Part shown: piece by piece, positions 38,628-47,144 of the stretch | Layout: every line of letters starts with the position of its first letter | Numbering within the stretch: the first letter of the stretch is position 1 | Assembly (NCBI RefSeq): GCF_003364255.1 | Contig: NZ_NXLR01000007.1 | Location: 19,454 to 83,453 of the forward strand | DNA from: Helicobacter marmotae | Lineage (GTDB): Bacteria; Campylobacterota; Campylobacteria; Campylobacterales; Helicobacteraceae | Direction: 5' to 3' | DNA length: 64,000 nucleotides | The notes under the pieces: model-generated | What the model saw: the letters and a program-made list of their open reading frames with translations, nothing else | Databases searched by the model: none | What the model was told of the DNA's origin: nothing | Program-made: the position numbers and the translations under genes

Positions 38628-38653
38628 TAACCCTTAGCTTAGGCTATGGGTTA
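38628..38653 (+). terminator. Possible terminator after flgE
   Basis: TAACCCTTAGC and GCTATGGGTTA pair over eleven positions with one mismatch around a TTAG loop, starting 7 bases after the flgE stop. No T tract follows, so confidence is moderate. Confidence 0.5.
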
Positions 38654-38803
38654 GCCCTAGCATTATGGATATAGATTCCCTACCATTCCCTCCTTGTCCC
38701 CCTTGCACAAGGCATTTGAAGCATAAAAATGAAAATTTTATATTTAGATAATATTTACATAAAAATTCTAGCATTCTGCCCTATTTCACAATAAGGAAAG
38801 AAA

Positions 38804-39784
38804 ATGCTAAAGGACATACGAAAAATACTACTACTCAGTATATGCTCATCTGCCATGCTTTTACAAGCTCAAACCAAAGAGAGTGAATATGACGCTGAAA
38901 AAATAGCTGATGTATTCTACGCACTCAATGGAGATACAAACAACCCTCATAAAAAAATCAACCACGCTAAGGGCTTTTGTGCCATTGGTGAATTTAAGCC
39001 CGCAAAAAATATCACCCAAAAGCTTCAAATCCCCCTACTCAAGGAAAGCTCTATCCCCGCACAAATCCGCTACTCCTTAGGTGGAGGTAATCCCCAAGCA
39101 AGCGATAAATCAAAGCCTAGAGGCATTGCTATCAAAATGGAGGGTAAGAGTGAGAGTTGGGAATTAGTTATGCTTAATACTGAAATTAACTTTGCTAAAA
39201 ATCCTAAGGAGTTTTATGAATTTTTTGCTATGAAAGTGCCTAAAAATGGCAAGGTAGATAATAAAAATATCCAAAAACGTACAAAAGAAGTGCCATCGTA
39301 TGCAAATTTTGAGGCATATTTAAGCAAAATAGGCATTACAGGCAGTGTGGCAAATACTCTCTATCATAGTATCCATACATTCTATTTTAAAGATAGCAAA
39401 AATGGCAAAATGCTTCCTGCGCGATTTAAGTTTGTGCCCACAAATGGTGTAGCATATCTCACACAAGAAGAGCTTAGCAAACTTGGAGATGATTTTTTAG
39501 CATCTGATTTCAAGGCTAAGGTAGCTAAAAAGCCTATAGAATACAAGCTTGTGCTGGTATTTGCTAATACTAATGATAAACTTGATGATACCACCGCGCT
39601 TTGGAGCGGAGAGCATAAAGAGCTTGAAATTGGGACTTTAAAAGTAAGTAAATACAATGGCACAGACTGCAATGGCGATGTATTTATGCCCGGCACACTC
39701 CCTAGCGGTATAGGAGAACCAAAAGATCCATTATTTGGCTTGCGTGATAGCACTTATGCTATTACTTTTGGTAGAAGACAATAG
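38804..39784 (+). CDS. Periplasmic catalase-related haem peroxidase
   Basis: A 326-residue protein with a signal peptide (LLLSICSSAMLLQAQ). The distal haem region is NHAKGFCAIGEF (His54), and the proximal haem ligand motif is R314-xxx-Y318 in GLRDSTYAITFGRR. It lacks the long C-terminal part of true catalases and belongs with the SrpA/catalase-like peroxidases, including one recalled from H. pylori. It probably removes peroxide in the periplasm, with an unknown electron donor. AAGGAAAG precedes the ATG, and a strong hairpin ends the gene. It is probably monocistronic. Confidence 0.85.
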   Translation: MLKDIRKILLLSICSSAMLLQAQTKESEYDAEKIADVFYALNGDTNNPHKKINHAKGFCAIGEFKPAKNITQKLQIPLLKESSIPAQIRYSLGGGNPQASDKSKPRGIAIKMEGKSESWELVMLNTEINFAKNPKEFYEFFAMKVPKNGKVDNKNIQKRTKEVPSYANFEAYLSKIGITGSVANTLYHSIHTFYFKDSKNGKMLPARFKFVPTNGVAYLTQEELSKLGDDFLASDFKAKVAKKPIEYKLVLVFANTNDKLDDTTALWSGEHKELEIGTLKVSKYNGTDCNGDVFMPGTLPSGIGEPKDPLFGLRDSTYAITFGRRQ

Positions 39785-39794
39785 CCCCTTACAC

Positions 39795-39816
39795 GCATAA
39801 GGCTAGAGCCTTATGC
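39795..39816 (+). terminator. Terminator after the catalase-like gene
   Basis: A perfect nine-base stem GCATAAGGC / GCCTTATGC with loop TAGA, 10 bases after the stop, followed by TTCTATCT. Compact and GC-bearing, it is a good candidate rho-independent terminator. Confidence 0.7.
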
Positions 39817-39912
39817 TTCTATCTAATCAGCACATACTCATTTATCCCTTGCTTCAAATATTAATTAGCAAAACTCTGCCATAATAGTAGAGAGAACAAT
39901 AAAGGAGTGTAT

Positions 39913-40842
39913 ATGACTTCCCGCTTTGAACGTATCATTGCTTATAATCAATACAAAACCTATGCGGTCTTATGTGTATATGTGATGATTTTTCTCTTTA
40001 TTGGACTTTTAGCTGATATTATCCGCCTTAATGCCCCCACATTAGAGGGAGGATTGTATAGCTTACTTACACTAAAACAATTCCCTTTTATCACCTTTTT
40101 TTCAAGCTTGCTTGCTTGCGTGATTATTATCTTTAGCCTCTCTCAATCCTCCCGCATTATGCTTAGTGGTAATCAATACAAACGCATAAATCCCTCTGTG
40201 GTCCTCTCACGTAAGGAATCTCGCCTTTATGGAATCCTCCAAGACCTACTAAAAAGAGCCAATTGCCCCTTTGAGCCAGCACTTTATATTATGGAAGCTC
40301 CTTATATGAATGCCTTTGCCAGCGGGTGGAATCCCCAAAATTCCATGATAGCAGTAACTTCAGCCTTGCTTGATAATCTCAATGAAGATGAGCTTAAGGC
40401 TGTAGTAGCCCATGAGCTTAGCCATATACGGCACGGAGATGTACGGCTTACGATGTGTGTAGGGATTTTAAGCAATATTATGCTTTTAGGAGTGAATATC
40501 TTTGCTTTCTTTTTTACTCAGTCAAACTCACAAGGAGCGAGATTAGCACGTAGCATACTTTTAGCGCTACAATTTATCCTCCCCCTTTTAACACTTGTGC
40601 TTAGCCTTTTTATTAGTCGTAATCGCGAGTATATGGCAGATTCTGGAGCGGCATACTTAATGAGGGATAGCAAGCCAATGATTCTTGCCTTGCAAAAAAT
40701 CACTCAAAGCTATGCCCAAAATGATTTTAAAGAATCTAACCCCACACGCGCAAACGCCTATCTCTTTGATATGGGGGAGATTCTAAGCACGCACCCTAGC
40801 ACACAAAATCGCATTAAATCCCTGCTGGGTATGCACTTTTAG
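39913..40842 (+). CDS. htpX: Membrane zinc metalloprotease HtpX
   Basis: About 309 residues. Two N-terminal membrane helices (VLCVYVMIFLFIGLLADII; FITFFSSLLACVIIIFSL) precede the M48 peptidase domain with HELSHIRHGD (HExxH) and the third ligand in NREYMADSGAA, followed by two more hydrophobic stretches. It degrades damaged membrane proteins as part of envelope quality control. The ATG at 39913 is used, since AAAGGAG lies 5 bases before it and the upstream GTG falls in that site. folE follows after 22 bases, an order recalled from H. pylori. Confidence 0.93.
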   Translation: MTSRFERIIAYNQYKTYAVLCVYVMIFLFIGLLADIIRLNAPTLEGGLYSLLTLKQFPFITFFSSLLACVIIIFSLSQSSRIMLSGNQYKRINPSVVLSRKESRLYGILQDLLKRANCPFEPALYIMEAPYMNAFASGWNPQNSMIAVTSALLDNLNEDELKAVVAHELSHIRHGDVRLTMCVGILSNIMLLGVNIFAFFFTQSNSQGARLARSILLALQFILPLLTLVLSLFISRNREYMADSGAAYLMRDSKPMILALQKITQSYAQNDFKESNPTRANAYLFDMGEILSTHPSTQNRIKSLLGMHF

Positions 40843-40864
40843 TAAATCTTTTCAAGGTGTTTAT

Positions 40865-41425
40865 ATGCAGACATTAGAGCAACTCTCACAAGGCTTTTTT
40901 AAAGCTTTATGCGCAAAGATAGGTGAAGATATAAATAGAGAGGGCTTAAAGACAACCCCCTCACGTATTGCTACCAGCTTTACTCAAATGCTTGATGGCT
41001 ACACTAAAAGCCCCAAAGAAGCTTTAGGGAGTGTATTTGAAGAGGGGGCGTATGATGAAATGATAGTGCTTAAAAAGCTGCCATTTTATTCTATGTGTGA
41101 GCACCATTTATTGCCATTTTTTGGCACTCTCTCGATTGGCTATATCCCCAATAAGCATTTTGCAGGCATTAGTGGTTTAGCAAGACTCGCTGAAATCTTC
41201 ACACATCGCCTGCAGATTCAGGAGCGATTATGCCAGGAAATCGCCCATGCTATTGAAGCAGAGCTCAAGCCAAAGGGTGTTATGGTCGTATGTGAGGCAA
41301 GACATCTCTGCCTTGAAATGAGAGGAGAGCAAAGGCAGTCCCATATTATCACTTCCACATTGCTAGGGCTTTTTAAAAGAGATTCAAAAACAAGATTCGA
41401 ATTTATGCAACTTATCAAAGAATAA
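40865..41425 (+). CDS. folE: GTP cyclohydrolase I
   Basis: A 186-residue enzyme for the first step of tetrahydrofolate synthesis, GTP to dihydroneopterin triphosphate. Zinc ligands are in MCEHHLLPFFG (Cys78 and His81) and in VVCEARHLC (a later Cys); GRs with the GTP-binding ISGLARLAEIF and the C-terminal end RFEFMQLI are also family-typical. The length is a little short of the E. coli enzyme, as usual for compact FolE. It is co-directional with htpX and probably co-transcribed. Confidence 0.95.
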   Translation: MQTLEQLSQGFFKALCAKIGEDINREGLKTTPSRIATSFTQMLDGYTKSPKEALGSVFEEGAYDEMIVLKKLPFYSMCEHHLLPFFGTLSIGYIPNKHFAGISGLARLAEIFTHRLQIQERLCQEIAHAIEAELKPKGVMVVCEARHLCLEMRGEQRQSHIITSTLLGLFKRDSKTRFEFMQLIKE

Positions 41426-41577
41426 ATATTATCAAAAAGTAACAAATTGAGTTATTTCTACACTCACTAGATATTTTATTATCCTATGGTTTAAATTTTT
41501 TATTGACTAACTTCACTATTTCATTCACAATGCAGCACGTATCTTTCAATAGAACGTACAACTTTTAGGAGGTTAAA

Positions 41578-42726
41578 ATGAAAAAATTAGCTATAAGTAG
41601 TGCTTTGGCGAGTATGCTCGCTATACCGGGGCAAGCATTAGAAATTTATAATGCTGATGAAACAAAAGCAGAGATATATGCCTCAATTCGCGGCTTTATG
41701 GGCTATGGTGAAAGTACAAGAGCTGGGGATCAAGCGGGCTATCTCTTTGGCTTGCAAAGTAACTCACAATTTGGTGTAAGAGTGCAATCAGGTAAGTTCA
41801 AGGCGAATATAGAATTTGGTGCAAGAGAGGCTGATGCTGTGCCATATGCAGGCACTGCTCAAAGCACAACTCCCTATAGACAATATTGGGGTTCTTATGA
41901 TAGTGGGTATGGAGTATTTCTCTTTGGGAAAACCAATTCCCCAAGCTTTGATAATGCCTTTTCTAGCAACTGGCTTAATATCGATAGCGGTATGGTGGGC
42001 TTTGGTGGCGTCGTTACAGCAAAACGTCATGTTCAATTCCAATACAGCATTGCTGGCTTTAGCATAGGTGTGCTTGAAGATTCTAATCTCGATGGTTGGA
42101 ATGCCAATACTAATCAAGAATCACCTCGTATTGCTGCCAACTACACGATCAATAATGAAAAAAATCAGCCATTTTTCAGAATCGCCGGCTCATATAAATA
42201 CTACAACAACGCCTCAACTACAAACAATGTAGCTCCCGCTGGCACAAGTGCGTATCATATATGGGCGGGCTTGCGTCCTACATTTGGCAATACATTTATC
42301 TCACTTGTAGCCCAATATGGCAAAAACGGCTACCTCTATGGCGAGCAAGCCGCTGGGGCATATAGCAAGGGAGGCTATACACATGGTAATTCAGCAAGTG
42401 TAGTGGGCTTAGATGCACAAATCGCTGGGGCAAAGATAGAATTTGGCTCAAAGCTAAGCAATGAGCTATCCTTTATCTTTGGGGCGGGCTATCAAGCCAC
42501 TTTCAAAGGAACAAATCAAATTAATGATGGGACAAATGACAACAGCGGGGCTATCCATAGTTATGCTGCATTCCTACAGCTCCCCTACAAGGCAAATGCA
42601 AATCTTGAGTTCTCTCCTCAAGTAGCCTACTACAACACACAAGGCAAAAAGACTTCAAACTTAGTAAATGGAGGCAATAAGCAAGGGAGTGTTGTAGCTG
42701 GCGTGAGAGTAAAATGGGACTTCTAA
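41578..42726 (+). CDS. Outer-membrane porin-like protein
   Basis: A 382-residue beta-barrel protein with a signal peptide (MKKLAISSALASMLAIPGQA) and an end in VRVKWDF, the aromatic C terminus needed for barrel insertion. Alternating glycine/tyrosine strands such as YRQYWGSYDSGYGVFLFGKT look like a 16- or 18-strand general porin of the Campylobacterales. A strong AGGAGG ribosome site precedes the ATG, and a strong hairpin follows the gene, suggesting high single-gene expression. TTGACT and CACAAT, 17 bases apart near 41513-41541, could be its promoter, but the match is modest. Confidence 0.82.
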   Translation: MKKLAISSALASMLAIPGQALEIYNADETKAEIYASIRGFMGYGESTRAGDQAGYLFGLQSNSQFGVRVQSGKFKANIEFGAREADAVPYAGTAQSTTPYRQYWGSYDSGYGVFLFGKTNSPSFDNAFSSNWLNIDSGMVGFGGVVTAKRHVQFQYSIAGFSIGVLEDSNLDGWNANTNQESPRIAANYTINNEKNQPFFRIAGSYKYYNNASTTNNVAPAGTSAYHIWAGLRPTFGNTFISLVAQYGKNGYLYGEQAAGAYSKGGYTHGNSASVVGLDAQIAGAKIEFGSKLSNELSFIFGAGYQATFKGTNQINDGTNDNSGAIHSYAAFLQLPYKANANLEFSPQVAYYNTQGKKTSNLVNGGNKQGSVVAGVRVKWDF

Positions 42727-42764
42727 GCCTAAATGTCTCTTAAGTATCTTTTAAAGAATAACTC

Positions 42765-42800
42765 GCTTCCCCCTACTATTTTGAATTGCTAGGGGGAAGC
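42765..42800 (+). terminator. Terminator after the porin gene
   Basis: A perfect eleven-base stem, GCTTCCCCCTA (42765-42775) with TAGGGGGAAGC (42790-42800), and a loop of 14 bases, 38 bases after the porin stop. The stem is strong; the following bases (TCCCTTACC) are only weakly T-rich. Confidence 0.7.
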
Positions 42801-42959
42801 TCCCTTACCCTATAAAGCCTAGCATTACCCAATCCCCCTTTCACATAATTTTCAAAGCCCATATAAGAGCATTTGCATATCTCCTTAGCTTTCTTTAAGA
42901 AGGCTTATTATCGCTTCTTTACTTTCGCAAATAAGCAAAAAATCTCCCTTAGAATTACC

Positions 42960-43440
42960 AAAAAGTGCGACTAGTGATTCCCACAGAAATTCTTCGCCTC
43001 CACTTCGTGCTCCCTCTAGACATGACAAACTCATTACCCCTATGGAGGAAGTCCCCAACGTCTTCTGTCCGTGAGACTCTCATCTAAGATAAAATTAAAT
43101 CGCACAAAGTACCACCCTTAAAAGCGCTGCCCTTGTGGGGGATATATAAGGGGCAAGAGCATTAATTATATGTTAGACTTCGCACACAAGCCAAGCTATG
43201 AACCCAATTATTTTATAAAACTCTGCTAAGCCCCTCCGCCTTATAAAAAAAGAATCTAAAAGCATTTCTAGTGATTTGGAGAGCAATTCTTCGGCTTTGC
43301 CGGACATGACAAACTAACGGAGTTGTTGGTGATTCCAACAGAAACTCTTTGGACTCCCTATGCACGTGGGTTTTGTTGTCATCACGAACCCCTGATAAGG
43401 GGCGAAGAATAACAAGAGTAGAATTATCAGTCATTTTGAG
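42960..43440. repeat. Decayed copies of the palindromic repeat in a non-coding stretch
   Basis: The 729 bases between the porin gene and yraN hold no credible gene. Right-half units of the TGTCATTCTGAG family remain at about 42969-43030 (CTAGTGATTC, ATTCTTCG, ATGACAAA) and 43268-43316. A further partial unit reads TGTCATCACGA and CCCCTgataAGGGG before GAAGAAT at about 43376-43410. The copies are more diverged than those at 12-20 kb. The piece in between (43040-43250) includes a GC-bearing hairpin near 43127-43155 (TGCCC with GGGCA) but nothing recognised. The 73-codon frame at 43213-43434 only reads repeat. Confidence 0.8.
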
Positions 43441-43455
43441 GGGGGATTCTACCCC

Positions 43456-43785
43456 TTAAGAGAGGGTAATATTCTCAAGCAATTCATATTTATCATCTTT
43501 AATAATCAGTGCATCAAGGCAAAAGGCTTGAGTAATATTATGCGTCATTAAATAAAAGTTAATAGCTTTCTCAAGTTTGCTAAGCTTAGCACGAGTAATG
43601 TTATAAATAGGCTCAAAGCCCGCACCACTCTTTACTTCAATAAAATGCAAGATATTATCTTTAGAAGCAATAATATCAATCTCACCATATCGAGCAAAAA
43701 AGTTCCGCTCTACTATTTCAAAGCCTTTTTGGGTTAAAAACTCACATGCCCTCTCTTCAGCAAGTGCGCCTTTCTCTCTGCTCAT
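43456..43785 (-). CDS. yraN: YraN/UPF0102 family nuclease-like protein
   Basis: A 109-residue protein with the Holliday-junction-resolvase-like fold of UPF0102: [23 protein letters not shown], then [23 protein letters not shown] carrying the D...ExK nuclease residues, and [17 protein letters not shown]. The family is widespread and assumed to act on DNA, but its role is not established. It is 4 bases downstream of hom and the last gene of this minus-strand cluster; the neighbouring order matches what I recall from C. jejuni, except that trxA does not follow. Confidence 0.9.
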   Translation of the reverse strand: MSREKGALAEERACEFLTQKGFEIVERNFFARYGEIDIIASKDNILHFIEVKSGAGFEPIYNITRAKLSKLEKAINFYLMTHNITQAFCLDALIIKDDKYELLENITLS

Positions 43786-43789
43786 TTAC

Positions 43790-45091
43790 TTAGTCTTCAA
43801 TGCGTATCTTATAGGGATTTTGTATGATAAAATCAAATTTTACAAGCTCAGCAAGTGCGCCATTGATGTCCTTTTCATAGCAATGATGCGTTGAAAAAAG
43901 CATTTTTGCTACATTATTTTGCTCCTCATCACTCTGTCTTTGCAAAAATGTGCTAATAGAAATATTATGCTTCCCTAAAATTTGTGAGACTTGCCCAAGC
44001 ACCCCGGGCTTATCACTCACATAAAGTCGTATATAGTAGCGCGAGTAAATCTCATCTTTATTTTTCAGCCTAAGATGATTGGTATCATCAAGTGTGCGCT
44101 CAAACCCTAGCATTGCGGCACTCTCACCCCTAGCAATGGCTATAATATCACTCACTACAGAGCTTGCAGTCGCCTCACCTCCAGCTCCAGCACCATAATA
44201 CATACTCTCCCCTAAGCAATCCCCCACTACACTAATGCCATTCATCACACCATCAACCTTGCTTATCATCGCACCCTTTTTAATCATACAAGGATGAACG
44301 CGTAACTCTACTTGATTATCCTGCTTTTTAGCAATGCCAAGCAGCTTAATCACATAGCCAAATTCTTTAGCAAATGCTATATCATCAGGCTTAATACCCT
44401 CAATACCCTCAATGAGAATATCCTCAGGCATAGCGTGGATTCCATATGCAAGAGAAGCAAGTATAAGGAGTTTATGCCCCGCATCACCTCCATTAATATC
44501 AAGCGTGGGGTCAGCCTCCGCATAGCCAAGCGCTTGGGCTTCAAGCAATGCCTTTTGAAAGTCTCTATTATGCTGCTGCATTTGAGTGAGGATATAATTA
44601 CTTGTCCCATTTAAGATACCAGCAATGGCGATAATATGATTTGCACTCAAGCCATCCTTAAGCACGCGAATAATGGGTATCCCTCCGCAAACACTTGCCT
44701 CAAAGCCCACAGGCAAGCCCTTTGCAAGCGGAGCTATATCATAACGATGATATGCCAGCATTGCCTTATTAGCCGTGATAAAAGCTTTCTTTGCTAAAAG
44801 GGCTTTTTGAGCGATTTGATAGGCAAACTCCACACCGCCCATAAGTTCAATCACTACTTCAATCTCACTATCTTCTAAAATATCATCTATATTATCACTG
44901 ACTTTCACCTGCTGTGCATTTAATGCTTTGAGTTTCTCTTCTGCCTTTGCTTTATCTCGAACAACAACACTTTTTAAAACAATCTCTTTGCCTGCCCTTG
45001 CATTAATAATGGCGCGATTTTGCAGCAATGTCTTGCATACACTGCTTCCAACTACACCAAAGCCAACCATACCTACAATTAATTTTGACAT
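43790..45091 (-). CDS. hom: Homoserine dehydrogenase
   Basis: A 433-residue enzyme reducing aspartate semialdehyde to homoserine for threonine and methionine synthesis. It has the N-terminal Rossmann motif VGMVGFGVVGSSVCKTLL, the substrate domain with GILNGTSNYILTQM and AEADPTLDINGGDAGHK, and a C-terminal ACT domain (RYYIRLYVSDKPGVLGQVS), which suggests feedback control by threonine. It lies 9 bases after the aminotransferase gene and 4 bases before yraN, so the three are likely co-transcribed. Confidence 0.95.
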   Translation of the reverse strand: MSKLIVGMVGFGVVGSSVCKTLLQNRAIINARAGKEIVLKSVVVRDKAKAEEKLKALNAQQVKVSDNIDDILEDSEIEVVIELMGGVEFAYQIAQKALLAKKAFITANKAMLAYHRYDIAPLAKGLPVGFEASVCGGIPIIRVLKDGLSANHIIAIAGILNGTSNYILTQMQQHNRDFQKALLEAQALGYAEADPTLDINGGDAGHKLLILASLAYGIHAMPEDILIEGIEGIKPDDIAFAKEFGYVIKLLGIAKKQDNQVELRVHPCMIKKGAMISKVDGVMNGISVVGDCLGESMYYGAGAGGEATASSVVSDIIAIARGESAAMLGFERTLDDTNHLRLKNKDEIYSRYYIRLYVSDKPGVLGQVSQILGKHNISISTFLQRQSDEEQNNVAKMLFSTHHCYEKDINGALAELVKFDFIIQNPYKIRIED

Positions 45092-45100
45092 ACTTTATTC

Positions 45101-46309
45101 CTATTGAAATTGCTTCAAAAATACTTTGAGATTCCGTGCAGCTTGGCGGATACGTTTTTCATTTTCAATCAGTGCTATTCTCACATACCCCTCACCATAT
45201 GCGCCAAACCCTACTCCGGGGCTTACTGCAATCTTTGCTTCTTTAAGAAGTGCTTTAGAGAATTCCAAACTCCCCATATTCCCCACACATGCAGGAAGTT
45301 TCGCCCAAATAAACATACTTGCCTTTGGCTTGTGCATTTCCCAACCTGCCTCACCAAAGCTTTTAATCAACACTTCCATGCGTCTTTCATATTGAGATGT
45401 AATCTCCCTAACACAGCTTTGATCACCCTCAAGTGCGATAGTTGCAGCAATTTGCAATGGCGTATAGATACCATAATCAATCCAGCTTTTAATCTTTTGC
45501 AAGGCTTGAATGATTTTTTTATTCCCCACTACAAAGCCTACACGCCAACCAGCCATATTGTAGCTTTTTGAGAGTGTGTAGCTTTCCACTGCGACATCTT
45601 TAGCCCCTTGTATTTGCAAAATACTTGGGGTTTTAAACCCATCAAAACACAACTCTGCATAAGCAATATCTGAAATAATATAGAATCTTTCCTGCTTTGC
45701 CATTGCTACAAGACGTTCATAAAACTCCTTATATACGACAATGGTTGTAGGATTATGAGGGAAATTCACAACAACAAATTTTGGACGAGGCATAACCTCC
45801 CTTAGCACGCGTTTAAGATTACTAAAAAAATCTTCAACATCAAGCTCCATTTGCTCATTCCACTTCAAGCCAAAGGTAGAAACATTCGCTCCATTGAGGA
45901 TAAAGGCATAATAATGTATCGGATAAGCGGGCTCGGCTACAATGGCATTATCACCCGGATTTGCAATTGCCTGCACAAGATGCACATACCCCTCTTTACT
46001 TCCCATTGTTACGCACGCTTCGCTCTCTGGGTCTAGCTCTACGCCATAATTACGTTTATACCAATTACAAATAGCCAAACGCAACTTATAGATTCCACGG
46101 CTAACAGAATAGCCTTGATTTTTCTCTTTTTGCGCTGCTTCACAAAGCTTTTTGACAATATGGGCTGGTGTTTTGCCATCGGGATTACCCATAGAAAAAT
46201 CAATCACATCTTCATTATTGCGTCGCATTTCAAGTTTAATTTCATTAATCGCAGCAAAGACATATTTGGGCAAACGTTTTATTTTGTCAAATTCAATTTC
46301 ATCAAACAT
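45101..46309 (-). CDS. PLP-dependent aminotransferase, class I/II (AspB/Alr-type)
   Basis: A 402-residue fold-type I aminotransferase. NPDGKTP is near the N terminus, the substrate loop is AEPAYPIHYYAFILNG, NFPHNPTT binds the cofactor, and the PLP lysine is in YTLSKSYNMAGWRVGF. Its similarity to LL-diaminopimelate/alanine/aspartate aminotransferases does not fix the substrate. Position directly before homoserine dehydrogenase suggests a role in aspartate-family amino acids. It is followed after 9 bases by hom. Confidence 0.85.
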   Translation of the reverse strand: MFDEIEFDKIKRLPKYVFAAINEIKLEMRRNNEDVIDFSMGNPDGKTPAHIVKKLCEAAQKEKNQGYSVSRGIYKLRLAICNWYKRNYGVELDPESEACVTMGSKEGYVHLVQAIANPGDNAIVAEPAYPIHYYAFILNGANVSTFGLKWNEQMELDVEDFFSNLKRVLREVMPRPKFVVVNFPHNPTTIVVYKEFYERLVAMAKQERFYIISDIAYAELCFDGFKTPSILQIQGAKDVAVESYTLSKSYNMAGWRVGFVVGNKKIIQALQKIKSWIDYGIYTPLQIAATIALEGDQSCVREITSQYERRMEVLIKSFGEAGWEMHKPKASMFIWAKLPACVGNMGSLEFSKALLKEAKIAVSPGVGFGAYGEGYVRIALIENEKRIRQAARNLKVFLKQFQ

Positions 46310-46331
46310 TCACTCTCCTTCTATTTGGGGA

Positions 46332-47144
46332 TTACTTTAGAGTAACAGAAATACCGGTTTTTAGGTTTTCTTGATTGTCATAATCTGTAATCATTACAAA
46401 TTTCACACCTTGGGGTACTTTCATCTTAAATGTGCTATTTGAGCCTGTATTACTCACCATATCCACAATTCTTAGATTCTTATCATAAAGAACTACACGG
46501 GGATTCCACCGAGCAAAATTGCTCATATGCACTTGCAGCTCCCCGCTTGCATTTAAAGTAAGCCAATATTCTCCAGATACCTCGCGTAAATCAAGCACGG
46601 CACGTTTAGAGAGGAATTTTGTATTTGCTAGTCGTGGCTCATTGATTTCTAAAACATACTCCCAATGACGCGCGTTTAGGCGATTAATATCAAGGCATGT
46701 AAATCCTCTTTTCTCTAATTCATCAATAATAATGCCAATATCTGGGCTATGCTCGGTATTAAAAGAAAATTCCACACTTGATAAACCTTGAGAAAACTCT
46801 GCCTTAGAGATGACAAAGTAAGAATATCCCATGGTGGTAAGAATGCCATTTGTAATTTTTGTAAGCAAAACAGGGCTTGTGCGGGCAGAAAAGTTTAATT
46901 TCACTTCGCTAGGCTGACCAAAGCGCGATTCAAGCAAGCCATTGCTTTTAAGTGCGTAGATAATCTTTGCTATATGGAGACGCCCATTTGTGTAATACAT
47001 CGTTTTATTGGCAAAGATTCTATTAATAAAGTTCTCATTAAGTTGATAATTTTGCTCGCCCATAAGATTGCGGACTTTATCATCAAATACATCAGCGTGT
47101 ATATAAACGCATAAAAGAGTGGCAAGTATAAGGTATCTCACCAT
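46332..47144 (-). CDS. Exported protein of unknown function next to the RodZ-like gene
   Basis: A 270-residue protein with a clear signal peptide (YLILATLLCVYIHA). The mature part looks like mixed alpha/beta domains. A C-terminal beta-rich part (LTLNASGELQVHMSNFARWNPRVV, then FKMKVPQGVKFVMITDYDN) could be a small sandwich domain. No family is recognised, although I recall a periplasmic protein of similar size at the same place in C. jejuni. It overlaps the end of the RodZ-like gene by 7 bases, so co-translation and a shared envelope function are plausible but unproven. Confidence 0.65.
   Translation of the reverse strand: MVRYLILATLLCVYIHADVFDDKVRNLMGEQNYQLNENFINRIFANKTMYYTNGRLHIAKIIYALKSNGLLESRFGQPSEVKLNFSARTSPVLLTKITNGILTTMGYSYFVISKAEFSQGLSSVEFSFNTEHSPDIGIIIDELEKRGFTCLDINRLNARHWEYVLEINEPRLANTKFLSKRAVLDLREVSGEYWLTLNASGELQVHMSNFARWNPRVVLYDKNLRIVDMVSNTGSNSTFKMKVPQGVKFVMITDYDNQENLKTGISVTLK

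Noticed and set aside
43213..43434. 73-codon ORF before yraN
   Set aside because: Reads through decayed repeat copies; no gene-like composition or ribosome site.
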